DNA from: Vigna angularis
Lineage: Eukaryota > Streptophyta > Magnoliopsida > Fabales > Fabaceae
Reading direction: 5' to 3'
Assembly: GCF_016808095.1 (NCBI RefSeq)
Contig: NC_068972.1
Location: 5,593,001 to 5,657,000, forward strand
Length of the DNA: 64,000 nucleotides
The notes beneath the pieces were generated by a model. It was not told the origin of the DNA. It ran no database searches and saw only the letters and a list, made by a program, of their open reading frames with translations. Numbering within the stretch: the stretch's first letter is position 1; each line of letters opens with the position of its first letter. Shown piece by piece: positions 37,435 to 50,540 of the stretch. A program made the position numbers and the translations under genes.

Positions 37435-39740
37435 GATCGAATAAAGTCGCAATAAATATTTTAAAATTTTAAAATTTTCCAAAATAAATGTTATTGTTAT
37501 TAATTCAAAATATGTGTATAAATTAATTTTATAAATTAATCTATGAAGTGAAATTGATTTTGTGATCTAAACGAATATTGTGAAAATAAATCCTTTAATA
37601 TAATTTAAATAAATAAATTTATATCTTACTAAATCTCATAAATTGTATTGTAAGACATGATTTGTATACGACTTGTATAATATATTTTGATAAACAATGA
37701 TATACTACTATAAAAAGAGTAAAAGAATGATTTTGAAAATATTCCGTTGTTTACTTTAAATTTAAAGAATCACAAGTAAGATAAAACCAATGAAATCTTT
37801 AATCTATAAATATAAATATGATTCAACACATCCTTTTGAACATCATTTATAACTATAACACGAAAGATGGAAATAAGTTGTTTTAAAGCTGGCATGGTTT
37901 GAGTCTATCTAGATATTTAATATAATGAAAAAGTTTGATTTGCTTAGCTTGTTTTGCAGTCCATTTTTTTAGGTTTGATTCTTCTCTTTTTCAAAATTCA
38001 GAGTGATTTGAAAGGCTATTTAAGAGTCTAATACCTACACAATGACATTATTATCACGCGTTATAATATTTATATAAATGAGCTAATCTACCAAACTTTA
38101 AAAAGCTTTTTAAAAGACTCAAAAATAGACCCTCTTTTTTGACTAAATAGTGTTTTTCTGAATCTTGACTCAATCTATTAGTAAATGCTCTTAGTTTGAC
38201 CTAATACTATTGTATATACCATGTCATAGGTTTTCATTAGCACTCTGAATTATTTGTTTTTTTTTTCTAACACACAAAATACACCTTTTCTTCGATATTA
38301 TGTTAAAATGAACGCAGCAAACTGTGGATATGTGTTTGGAAGTAGCAACTAATATATTTGTGAATTTAAAAAGCTATTTGTTTGTTGATACAAGAAAGGT
38401 ATATAAAAATTGTATGTTCATGAAATTATAACTGTGTTTTTTATTAATTTTTTTTATCTAAGTAGAAAATAATAAATTAATTCTAAAATATAAATAAATA
38501 ATGATAACAAACTAATTAAATATAAAAAAATAAAGATAATATATTTATTTAATATAATATATTTAACATAATGTACAAATGATTGATGTATGCTTTAGGT
38601 TTATACAGGTGATTAGTGATGGTTTGACATAAGAGATGTGAGGAATGAAAATGAGACTGCAGTGATTTTGAGGGAAGGGGAGAGAATTTTTTTATAATAT
38701 AACAACTTCGATATAATTGAACTATATAGCATAAAAAGTTTATTCTATCATATTTAAGAGAAATATTAATCTAAATTTATTACTTCATAATTCATTACTT
38801 CATTAGAATAGTCTCCTAAAAAATATAAGATAATACGAGAGGGGAAGAATATCTTAATAATTTAAATATATGTGTCTGGTTGACAAATAATTTAAAAAAT
38901 ATTATTAATATTCTATTATATTTATAATAATATTTGAGTAAACTCAATGTATCTTATCTTACGTGGGAAGTTGATAAAATGCATTTTTTATTAATATTTT
39001 ATTTTTATATAAATGGACTTTAAATGTTTGATAATTTTGCAAACATTGAATTTGCTACAAATAGGGTCTATGTTGTACTATTTCTTATATGACTTTAAAT
39101 GTTGTGATTTTTAACATTTTTTACTCGAAATTATTCTCCACACCGATGTCTCAATACAGAACTTGTTTTAAACAATTTATACTATATCGTGTTCTTGGAG
39201 ACTGATTTGTTTGGTACACAATTTTTTACATTGTACACAGTGCCTGTTTCTAATAGTTTTTTCCAGAAGAAGTGATTAATTAATTTAATAATTTTTTAAA
39301 ATGTACAAAGATTAAATCAAATTTTATATTATTATTTTTGTTTTTTATTTTTATCATTATTACTTTTATTTAAATTATTTTAATTTTAATTTTTTTAATA
39401 TAACTATTATAATAATACAAATGATATTTTAGTAATTATTAAAATATGAAAATATATTAAATAATATTAGATTTTTATAAATAGTTATTAAATTATAAAT
39501 AAGAAACAAAATTTTAAATTTTTTTACTAGAAGAGTGCAAAGTTAAAGAGATACAGGATTATTTTATTAAAAAAATATTTATTAAGATTAAAAAAGAAAT
39601 TTTTTGAAAAAGTTGGAGATAAGGACATGATGAAACACACTACCATTTATAATACAACTGTAGAAATAGACAACAGATATTAGGTGAGTTGTAAGACATA
39701 CAAGCCCATAGTTATTGGAATGATGAAGACTTGTTCACAG
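37435..39740. other. AT-rich intergenic DNA
   Basis: Nothing recognised beyond A and T runs. Confidence 0.5.
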
Positions 39741-39957
39741 TGGAAAGAGAGTCATTGGAAGGAGTCTTTCTTCTTGCACCCATTAAAAATGCAACCTCAC
39801 TCACCTTTCTCTTGACAGGCCCACCTGTCCCCCTTTTGACATCTATAAATATAATTTAATTTAATTATAGAATGAGGATATAAATTTTATGGGTTTGCAG
39901 GAATAAAGACCGGGAGGTGCAAGAAGAAACACTCCCATTGGAAGTTATCTTTCATGT
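39741..39957 (+). ncRNA. Candidate miRNA-like hairpin
   Basis: GGAGTCTTTCTTCTTGCACC at 39761-39780 pairs with GGTGCAAGAAGAAACACTCC at 39916-39935 with a single mismatch. The loop is 135 nt and contains a small inner stem (GACAGG/CCTGTC). Some further pairing is visible below the duplex (GAAAGA with TCTTTC). One long, nearly perfect arm of 20-21 nt is what a plant miRNA precursor shows. I do not recognise the mature sequence. It could instead be a small inverted-repeat element. Confidence 0.35.
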
Positions 39958-40661
39958 AGATGAAAAATAAATAAAATCTATCGGTCCTTTTACACTCTCC
40001 CTCCCTCCTTCACATAGTAATATCTACTCACAATTTATGATGAGATTGATATTTCAAGACTTTACAATTTTAAAACTTAAAATAATTATTTTTTGTATCA
40101 CGTCATGATCTTCAAATATGATGTACCTTATTTTAATTTATAGCAAACTATTTTTTAAAATCTAAAGTACAATATAGTAACTATTATTATTATGAATATG
40201 CTGTTATTTTATTAGTATATATTATTTGTAATTACAATTATTTTTTAAAATTTAAATTGTTATTTGGATAGCTTTAATACAAATATCATGAAGTTTAAAT
40301 CATTATTTGTGCAAATATCGCATGGGGCATGTACAGACATTTGTTTTCAAATATGAATATAAAAAAACATAACATTCAAATATGAATTTAAAAAAACAAA
40401 TGTTATGTGTATCATATCCCTAATAAACTTTGAACCTACATCGCATTCAACTTTCTTATGCTTTTTACACCAAGTTAATCCTAATCGTTGTTTGAATAAA
40501 ACATTGAAGCAGCACGGAAAAAGTATACAATGTCAAAATTATTTTATAGAACTGAAAATTGATTATATAACTTTATATAAATTGGTTAGACTCCTTTAAT
40601 ATTTCTATTATTAGAACAAATACAAAAAAATATTTAGATTCATGAAAATGAGTTTCTTTTT

Positions 40662-40689
40662 CATTATTATTATTATTATTATTATTATT
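40662..40689 (+). repeat. (ATT)n microsatellite
   Basis: About nine ATT units. Confidence 0.9.
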
Positions 40690-41026
40690 TATTTCTCTCA
40701 AAAAGGCATAAAAATATTTTTGTAACACTTTCTCTCCATAAATTTTATATTATTAAACTCATAACATAAGATGTCATGTAAATTTAATAAATAAAAAAGC
40801 AATTAAACTGCTTTTCCAAAATATAGCCCCAAGTATTACTAAATTTGCAACATTCATGTACGGTAACAAGATCATGGACCGCAGAAAAAAATGTTAAAGT
40901 GTCAAAATTTTGTTGATATTAACATTAAAGGTGAAATAATTAATATTTCAAGGTGAAATGACAAATAACTTTATTTTATAATAAAGATAAACATGACTTA
41001 ATATTTTATAGTAAAGAAATATTTTA

Positions 41027-42290
41027 GGCTCTGTTTGTTTGAGCTGATTTCACTGTTCAAAAGAGAATGGGAGCGCGGATTTGCAGGACGATGCATGTTT
41101 ACATTAACGGAATTGCGACGATGGAAAGGCGCGGATTTGCGGGATTGGAATATTTTTCATCACCCGTTGAAGTGCAAAGATTTGCAAAGATTTACATACA
41201 ATATCTAATTTACCCTTTGCGTATTTTATAATTTCAACTCCAGTCCTAGTTGATCTTCAAATGGTTGAAGACGAAGAACAATTTGAAGCATTTGAAGAGG
41301 AAGAACTGGAGGTGTATTTGTAGCAGTATTCGGTTCCAGAGAGTGAAGAATTTATGAAAATGAAGTACAACATCGAAGCTGAAGGAACCCATATACAACA
41401 ACATTCCAGAAATGTACAGCAAAGGCGCAAACAGAAGCAAACCCCGCCTTCTAAAAACTGCCGACATAAGAATAAAGACCAACTTCTCCATGGAATTGCT
41501 CTCCTTAGATGAATTCCAACTTCCGTTCTTGCTCCGACCGTGGTGGAATCGCGGCGACGACGACGAACGCGCTGCTCCGCTCAGGCAGGTGTAACTGTGC
41601 ATTGGGATTTCAGTAATTGAGATCCACCAAATAGATCCCAAATTGAGTTTTAAAAGGTTGAATTAGTAGACATTGGATGAATTTAGGTGCGGAGAGAATG
41701 CAGCGTGCGTGCGATCGAAAGGGTAGAGGAAAGGAATGACAAAAATTGACCTTTTTTTGTTTCCTTTACAAAGAAAAAGGAGAAAATAATATTTCGAGAA
41801 AAGGATGAGTTTGTAAATGAAGAATGAGGGAGAAAGGAGGTAGGCGTTGATGATAGTGGTGGGGAAGAAAGAGCATGTTGGTGTTATGTCTAAAGGAAGG
41901 GAGGAACACTAAAGATGATGTCTTGCAACGTTTGTGTTTGCGTGTCCATTTTAGAAACACACTGCAACATGCATCATGTATTACAATAATTATCTTCACT
42001 TATTAAATATAAAATATTAAATATAAAGTTAACAAATATAATTTTATATTATAATAATCACTAAGGACATTTTGATAATCTTCAATTTTTATCATTTAAA
42101 GAATTTTTTTATCTATCACATCAATCAAATTCTACACTAATTCTCATAAACTTTATTTCCAAATCCACTCTCAATTACCCACAAATCCACTAAAAAAAAC
42201 AACTAAAAAATTACCCTCAAATCCACTCAAATCCATTCAAATCATCTCCCCCAAATCATCTCTCACAAATCACTCCAAAAGAACACACCC
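41027..42290. mobile_element. PIF/Harbinger-like element, copy 2
   Basis: A 1264-bp element flanked by TTA (41024-41026 and 42291-42293). Its ends are GGCTCTGTTTGTTTGAGCTG and, read inward from the right, GGGTGTGTTCTTTTGGAGTG; about 17 of the first 24 positions match. The last 250 bp match copy 1 (CACTAATTCTCATAAACTTT, CAAATCCACTC phrases). The middle has higher GC than the surroundings and short frames, for example plus-strand MVEDEEQFEAFEEEELEVYL at about 41261 and a 131-codon minus-strand frame at 41246-41641. These could be transposon-gene remnants but match nothing I can name. Confidence 0.75.
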
Positions 42291-43157
42291 TTAGTGTTGG
42301 TCTCTAAACCCGTGTAAAAAATAAATAACTTGGTCTCTTTAAAATGAGTTAGTTTTAGGTTTGATCCCTATAATTTATTTAGTCGTAATCTCTGCAAAAG
42401 TCTAAAGTAGTTATTTTCATTATTCAAATTTATTTTAAAAGTAGATGAATAACTTCATAGCAAGAACCCATATTTTTTTTCCCAGTAAACACAAGTGTGA
42501 CATTGCTATTAGGAAAATAATATCACTTAATAATAGGAATTTTCCATTTTTAAAAGCACTAAAATCAAAATTTACTAATTTCAGAATTACCACAAATTAT
42601 ATATAAGTGGTCTCTTTATTACTACTCTCAATGAATTATACCATTCGTACAACCATTTTAGTAACACAACACATCCTATAGCTTTTGTCTCCTTAACTAA
42701 TTTTAATATATGAACATTTCTCTTAAAAAAAATATTTCATGAATAAATGTGATCGCTAAGTAACAATGACATCATCAAGATAGCCCAATGCCGTGTTTTA
42801 AGCCGAAAAACATATATTTTGGCTCTGAATAAACAAGGCCATTGTGAATGGGACCATTGTTTAACATCTTTCAAGATTAGCCAAGTCCAACACAGTCCAA
42901 CAAAAGCAAATTACGACATTCGAAGAACTAAGGAAAACAGATTCACACAGTATAGTAACACAATAACCATCCAGATGGATTGACTAAGAAAATTAACAAT
43001 CAAGGATGGCCAATTGAAAGGAGGCGAGGTATGCAAAAAGAGTAGACACTAATATTTAATCAATGACACCAAAACATCAATCAACAATACCTTTTCCATC
43101 TCAATGAAAGTATCAGCTACTGTAAGGAAAAAAAAGGTTCTTCGGTGTCTTCCGTGA

Positions 43158-46077
43158 TCAGGACTCTGGATCTGCACTATGCCATCCCTTTGAGCATGGA
43201 GGAATGTTCATAAACTCATCAAATTCTTTTACATGAATATCACAGCACTTCCACTACAAAAAAGAGTGACAAGGGAAAAATAAATACAGTTCTCAGAGAA
43301 CATGTCTCAGCTACAGTACAAGCATTGATTTGGAAAGAAATGAGATCAAACTACAGTGGAATACTCAATACTGACCCCTCTCATCCGGTCATGAAAAACA
43401 GCAGGGCCGGGATGGTAGCTGCAAGCAGTGTCATGATTATCCTTTTCCTTGAAAGTTTGACCGCATCCTTTATTTTTACATACTTGGGGCTCATTTATAT
43501 CGACTATCTTCTTAGGTTTGGGAGCCTGAACACTTGAATTGTTAATAGCAGAGGCATCTCCAACAAGATTTGGGGACTTGTCTACAACGTTAACTGGTTT
43601 GCTTTGAGAACCTAATGAAGAAGAGAGGGATAGGAGAAAGAAAATTAGCTTTGAAAGCACGACATGGGGGATTAGCAAAAAGTAACTAATCAAAGGACTT
43701 GAGACAGTGCCATGAGCAGAAGCATGTAAATACCATGATCTGAGCAAAAGAAACCCTGCCTACATCTAGAACAAGAGTCCTTTGATGAAGCATTGGTTGA
43801 AGAAACAGCAGTTGGAGAGGGCGAGGTGTTCTTCTTCACTGGAGCAATTACTTGCTTGACTGCTGTATGTTTTCCAGTCTTACATCTTGATCACAGAGAG
43901 AAACTTTGATCAATATATGCAGCGAACATTAAAAGAAATTGTAAAGTAATGGACATAACCGACTTAATTTTTTATACTACGAGAATATTGCCGCAAGTAA
44001 AAGTAAAATACGCTGTTTCATTGCTAGCACATTTAAGCCAATGAACCATGTTTTTCAAACTCAACATACATATGATCATATTACATTTTGTAAGATCTAA
44101 TACTATAAAGAATCCCAGAGATCAAATTAGACACAAGCAAAATCATCTGCAGGAGATAATGAAAATGTCTCCAGGAGCAGCAAATATTTTCAATTGAAAA
44201 TGTTTTATAAGAAAGTTTATACAAGAATAACTGCTAGGTGGAATCCACTTCTAATTTCCATTTCATTAATGTTAAATTTAGAAACCATATTTACTCAGTA
44301 AGCATTTTCTTCCACCATAAGCAACTTCGAAGCACGAATTGCAATGAAGAGCGGACTCATACCAGTGTAAAACAAAGATTGGAGATTCTAAATACAGATC
44401 ATTGCACATTGAAACAGGAGTAACGTGATGTTACTTCCCCAAATATGAAGATGATATCAACCCATGCGGAACTGATAAATGAAATTTGGAGTAAAACATC
44501 CATAATCAACCTAGGATATTTTGACAATACTTCTCTACGATTCTTTTCCTTTCTCTATTACAGAAAGTCATCTCTACGACCTATTAGTAGATTCTACCCA
44601 AAAAAGTTGAATTCTCTCAAATTGACCAGTCGACCGCAGACCAAACTCTATATTCTAAAACAGGAAACCACAGAAAAGAAAAAAGAAATTGAATAATGAT
44701 CTCTCACCCCGGAATTTCCAAAAACAAGCTAAAATCATGACTTCTTTTCTTGCAACAACTCCATTCTTTTGTTCCATCATGAAATATAGGCTGGAAGTTA
44801 AAAGATAAATGTAATCAGTTACAATAAACTGATAACTAATCATAATAGAAAGAATACATTGTGAAGAAATAGATTTATAGACATTGGACTTACCCCCTGA
44901 ACAATGGAAGAAGCCCCAGCAGCATAAATTTCAAATCCCAAACATGCCAGATGGAAAGTGAATCAGTAAGATCTCAAACAAATGCCGTATCATAAATCAA
45001 CAAAATGATATATCGGAGGGATACAAAATTGTACTAAAGTTCACAAGCATGAGTATGCATTAATGATGGCATTAGCTAAAATGAAATTACTAAAGTTCAT
45101 GAAACAACGCAAACAAAAATTTAAGCCAAAAGAGTTCTTATAGGAACTGAACAGTATGGAAGAAAATACTAGTTTTAGTAACTTTCAATATAGAGTGCTA
45201 GCTGCTACTACCAAGCCATTATTGACAAACTAGGGCTAGCAACCAAAGATGAAGAGATATGTTGAAAACTAGAACCAAATGACAAATCAAGCCCCCTAGA
45301 AAATAAGTATTAAGCATGATTGCTACAAACTATATTAGATAAAAGAAAATGGAAAACACACCTCATAAAGAGAAGGATCATGCTTATTAGTGTTGAGCAC
45401 TAGTTAGGGAATTAGAAGGAGAAAGTTCTATTAGAAATCATATGCAGGCACATTAAAACAACAGAGGGAAGCGCATATCTACACATCCAAATAAAAAAAA
45501 AACTTTTTCTCTTTTAATTCCTTAACTAAAGCCCTAAGAGCTGAAAAATAGAATCAATTATATCATTAATTAAGAAAAAGAAAATGTAGAACCAAATGAT
45601 AAAGGATTGGCTATTATCTCACATCCAAAAATATCATAATTGTGGTGTTTCCCCTAAAGCTTTAATGTGAATTCCCTTTCTAAAATCTCAAAATTATACG
45701 TGAGCATATGTACACTTTCAATTGAGTTGAATGAAAAGCATTATAATTTTGGCCGACTCGTTACATTAAAGCCCCAAACACTTTACCATTGGCACTATTT
45801 TTTTTTGGCTCCTCTGATTAAACATAAAAGTTCCAAATCCCTAGTCGGTTCTTTTTCTTGAGTTCAGCACTCTACACTCAACTGCACCTCAGCATGGTGT
45901 TCTTCTGCTTGGTTTGCATGCTTGTTTGAATTTTGGTGTGGTTACTGAGCTGTTTAGGACCCCGGGTTTAAGTTTCTGATTACTGCTGGTTCCACTCCCC
46001 CAATCTGTTCTGCTATTCATAATGTTTTTAAGTGGAAAAGAAACTAGGAACTGCTAGGGAGGATGAGGGGAGAGGGG

Positions 46078-46111
<34 letters not shown>

Positions 46112-48016
46112 GGGGGTTACAGATACTCTTAAAGTTGGAAGCATCTCTGTTGGTGCCATTCGTGGGGTTCAAAATTTGGAATTGGCGTGACTTGTAAGTT
46201 TGTAGCTGTTAGTAATTTAAAGTGATTTTGCTCATTTGTTACTTTTAATGCATGCATGCGTCTTCAAATATAGTTGAATTTTAGGCATCCACATTACAAT
46301 TAAATGACTCACTTGTGTTAATACTAGAGAACACACTCATTGGGGAGTCCTAAAGCCAGGCGGGAACTCAAAATCAACGGCAAGTTCTACACAGTCTGAC
46401 CTGGCGTGACCTAAATGGTAACACAATTTAACATGTGTTTTAATGGTTCTACAGTGGTTCCTGCCTTTTCTCGAGGACTGGCATACATAATGTAATACTT
46501 CACACGCGTGAGGAGGTGATTAATGGTTTAGTCATGTGTGTGAAGATCTGATGCAGCTATACTACAATTTGTTTCACATATCCATCCGATATTCTATAAT
46601 ACTGTTAGGTACAAATTGATGAAGTATCCAGCCCTATGGAGCAGAAGCATGAGTACTTTTATGACGACAATAATTTATAATTTTTTATTTTGGCAGTGTC
46701 TAAGAAATGTGATTTTAATTTGAATATGTACAATTGTAATTATATATTTATTATGTTTTACGAATTTTTATACATTTTTAAATATGCATTTGTCACTTAT
46801 TGTATCCGTTTATTCTTATAATAAGCATATTACCGTATTGTCTTGGCATTGATCTGATATATTATCCATGCATCATAGGTTGGAAGAATCTAGAATCTTT
46901 TTGTAATAGGTCTAAGGGCTTGAGGCCCGTAGGTATTAAGACAGGGATGTGAGAGTGAGTTGGTTACAGTGATCAGTCTACGGAGGTCAACCGGTCAACA
47001 AGTTGCATCAACATTTGTTAGACACTAGGCTCGTTGGAAGCTATATGGCCAATCCAGCAATGCATGGGCTGATTCTCAGCTGCACGGTCCAACTTGTTTC
47101 CCTAACCTTGTCAATCCTTGGTAAGATCTCGATTATGACTACCTTAGTCATTAATTTAACCTAAATCACTCCAAACTTTCAGATATGCAAAAGCAATCAG
47201 TTCTAACATTGTTTTAGTATCATACGGTTCCTTGGCCAAAGTGCTAAAGTACTACCATAGATGTGCCACTCGAGCTGAACTGAACCACTACACTACATAG
47301 AATAGCTTCCACAGAATGAAATTAACTTCTCTAATATGAGTAAACCACTTCGAAAAGAAAAGTGAAAGTGAAATATCTCAAGTTCTCAACTCTTAACAGT
47401 TAAAGAGAAAATCAAACGAGTAAAGATAGTAAGCATTTCACAGTTTATTGCACTCCTGCCCGTGCATGTAACATCAGGAGATACCATCTGTAGGTAATAT
47501 CACGAGTTAATTTCCTCATCAATGATGCAGATTTCTTACTATTTGCTCTAACGCGATATTTCACGGAGCCAAGTCCCACAAGAAAAGGCACAAGCTTAAA
47601 GAAACCAAGATCTTTAATACACTGCAATGACGAATTACAAAAGAGAAGGCAGAAGAACAGGGTTGGACGCAAACCAATTTGCAGAGAGATCAATTAATTA
47701 TAGAATAATTGTGCGCAGGCTTAGGAAATTAAATCAAGTGCCCTTGAAACAAGAGCATAAGTTAGGGCTAGGCATTAGGTGAAAAATTAAAGATGGGGAG
47801 TTACAGAGCAGAATTATCCGAAATGAAAGGGAAAAGTGCAGGTGGGTTGTGATAAAGGTGGAAACTTGGACATGAGGGTTATGCAAGAAAGCAAGAGAGA
47901 GAGAGAGAGAGTACCGAATCATGGTATCGACAGGAACCGTCGGGATTGTCGTCCTCGGAGAAGGTGGCGTCGCACCCAATCCTCTGGCATCGAACTTTAA
48001 GTGTTGTCTTCTCCAT
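43158..48016 (-). CDS. RAR1: RAR1, CHORD-domain immune co-chaperone
   Basis: RAR1 works with SGT1 and HSP90 to stabilise NLR immune receptors. Exons in transcript order are 47915-48016, 44708-44790, 43734-43885, 43376-43611 and 43158-43253; all GT-AG, 222 aa, close to the usual 220-226. CHORD-I spans about residues 8-68 ([17 protein letters not shown], then [20 protein letters not shown] and CKTGKH). The plant-specific Cys/His block [14 protein letters not shown] is at about 100-113. CHORD-II spans about 156-215 ([42 protein letters not shown]). All expected zinc-binding Cys and His are seen. At the exon 1/2 junction the protein reads HDSPIFHDG, one residue shorter than the HASGPFFHDG I recall from other plants. 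Intron 1 is over 3.1 kb and holds a 32-G run. Confidence 0.96.
46079..46110 (+). repeat. Uninterrupted run of 32 G
   Basis: A run of 32 G followed by A and five more G, inside RAR1 intron 1, so it is poly(C) in the transcript. Its exact length is likely unreliable (sequencing or assembly). Confidence 0.9.
47894..47911. repeat. (GA)n microsatellite next to the RAR1 intron 1 donor
   Basis: About nine GA units; in the transcript they form a (CU)n tract starting four bases into intron 1, right after the donor GTAC at 47914. Confidence 0.9.
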
Positions 48017-49254
48017 TCTGAAAGTAGGCACAATCCCGTGGTTTTGTAATAACACAACCACAATCAGCTTTCAGGCGCGAAAGAAGAACACAAGAGGACT
48101 TTACCTTGTGAGAACTCAAACGGGTTGGGCTTTGACGCTGTTTCAATGCTTGAAAATTGAAAGAGTAAAGGAAAAAGAAAATATAAATAAATATATAAAG
48201 AACTGATTCCCCTCAGTTTTCACTCGACTTCCTGCAGGTTCCAGATTTTGAGTTATGTTAGCTTAGCTAGCTAAGATACCTGTAATTCAAGGTGAATTTC
48301 AATGTTAAATTTGAAATCAAATAAAGTTAGGGAACATTCTCACCATTTTCTCTACCAATCTCGTGTAAGTTGTTTGAAATTACTGAAATGAGTAAAATTT
48401 GAAAAAATAAATAGATCATGTTTTAAAAGAATACTTCATTAAATTAAAATACTATTTATAAACATTATTTTAATTTTAAATTTTGCATAAAGCAAAATAA
48501 AAGTAAATTATTTTGAAATCTATTGATAAAATTGAAGTCATATATTCAAATTTCACTTTAACTTTTTAACAAAATTAAATATTGAACCGTTCTTATCATA
48601 TATCAAAAGCAAGCAATAAAACACCATAAACAAGACAATTAGAGTACAAAGTTACGAACATGGACATAACTTTTTTTAGCACTATCTCATTAACATTTGT
48701 TGCTTAACAATTCCGTACTAAATAATCCATTACCTCGTTTACTTCAGCTTTAAATATCATAATTATAAAATCCATTTCGATTTTGAATGATATATTGACC
48801 TCTACGCCAATTCCTCTTCCTCCCCCATGAGACTTTTCATCTCTTCCGCTACCGTCTTTGAAAACCTTCCATCTCTCAAATCACTTTCACACTGAGAGAT
48901 GATATTAACGTCGAGCCTCTTCCAAATTGCTCCTGGAACATTCGATGCTTAGTCATTCATCATATACTCTTTGCATATCAAACCCTAACATTTCGGTTTT
49001 TGAGAATTGAAAAACATAGTCTGCTGGCAAACTTTTGAGCTCAAAATTGTGCTTTCTATTCCTAAGCTCACATCTACCACACTCGAAAATACTCACTTTT
49101 CAATGTGCTATAAACTCTCCTGCACACTTGCGATCTTCCTTTCCTTAAGGAATTGAAAATGGACAACTGCGTTCATATAGATTCTTCTATCATTGTACAA
49201 ATGTTCTCTTACGTAAAAGCATAGACAATTTCATCTCGTATCCTAAAGTTTTGT
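48017..49254. other. RAR1 upstream region and intergenic DNA
   Basis: 48017-48250 should contain the RAR1 promoter and leader. The rest shows no gene or clear repeat. Confidence 0.5.
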
Positions 49255-49552
49255 ACACTTAAATAGATTTAAAAGAGATTGATTGAATGAATTTGAGAGG
49301 ATTTGAAGATAAATTTGTTGTTATTTGAGTGGATTTTGAAGAAGTGAGAATGAATTTGGAAGTAAAGTTTGTGAGAATTAGTGTAGAATTTGATTGATGT
49401 CACCCATTAAAAAAACTTACTTTCAGATCTACTCTCATTTATCTTCAAAATTCACTCAAATAAACAATAAAAAATTTACCTTCAAATCCTCTCAAATTCA
49501 TTCAATCACTCTCCTCCAAATTTCTAAATTCATTTAAGAAGTAAACCAGGAT
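49255..49552. mobile_element. Fold-back element built from two Harbinger-like right ends
   Basis: The left arm (about 49276-49390, with GATTGAATGAATTTGAGAGG) is nearly the reverse complement of the right arm (about 49425-49520, with CCTCTCAAATTCATTCAATC). Both resemble the right-end sequence of the elements at 30.3 and 41.0 kb (for example ATCAAATTCTACACTAATTC read on the minus strand). The whole can form a long imperfect hairpin. Termini and target duplication could not be fixed. Confidence 0.7.
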
Positions 49553-50369
49553 TTATATTTGGACATTGAAATTGTTCTTACAAATGCATATTTTTGTAAT
49601 AACATTACTTATCTATTTTATATTCTTTTAAGTTATCCATTTAGATAATTTAAAATATATATCTCCTATTCATATTATTGAATAAACATTTCCTTGAGGT
49701 ATAGCTTCTATTCTTCCTTCAAGTATATTTCCTATTCATATTATTGAACCAAAAGATATAAAATTATTTTCTTTTTCTAACTTCCTTCAATCATATATAT
49801 TTCATATTCATATTATTGAAGCAAGAAATATAAAATTATTTTCTTTTTCTAACAGCTTCGTTAAATCTGTAGAGAAACATAAAAAAACATGTACATCCTA
49901 ACTCAAATTATGAGCTGTTACAGAAAAAAAAATCTATTTTAAAAACACAATCTAATATTATCTTAGATATAGCTATTGCCATTTTTTTTACAATATGTCA
50001 AGATCTGAAAAAGAATTTTTTTTATAAGAAATCTTTTAGATAAAGTATTTCTTTGATATTTTTTTGTAAAGGATATAAGAACCATTTTTTACAAAATGTC
50101 AATATCTAAAAATAGCATTTTTTTTTTGCAAAGACTAAAACAAAACAAAAATACATTACTTTTAGGAACCTTGATCTGATTTAAACCTTTAAACTATAAC
50201 ACCTTTGTGACAAACCATATGACAACAAATTTCACACCAGAGAAAAAAAATTCAAGAAACTTAATGTACTTCTTTTCTCTGTGCTTTAGCCTATAGGATG
50301 AGAATACTTTAGATATCCATCCCAAATAACCTTTTTAATGCCAACATGCAATGAGATTATGTCTCTTAC

Positions 50370-50540
50370 CTTGCATAGTTAATTCAAGAGTGACTATCTT
50401 ACGACCAAGATAAAGCCAAAAACATATCTCACCATCACGAACAACATTATTTATCTTTCTGCAAACTCAATTGGTATCTCTCCTGACTTCAGATTTTGTG
50501 GTTCCAAAGTACCAAACATCACAAACAATTGTCGAAGATG
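50370..50540 (-). pseudogene. Decayed coding fragment of unknown family
   Basis: On the minus strand one frame reads FGTLEPQNLKSGEIPIEFA (about 50515-50460). After a one-base shift it continues INNVVRDGEICFWLYLGRK IVTLELTMQG to about 50369, where a GTAAGA donor-like site follows. Alternatively, 50370-50458 is an exon with a TTTGCAG acceptor. Composition is clearly protein-like, but a stop follows soon in the unspliced reading. I do not recognise the protein. Confidence 0.35.
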
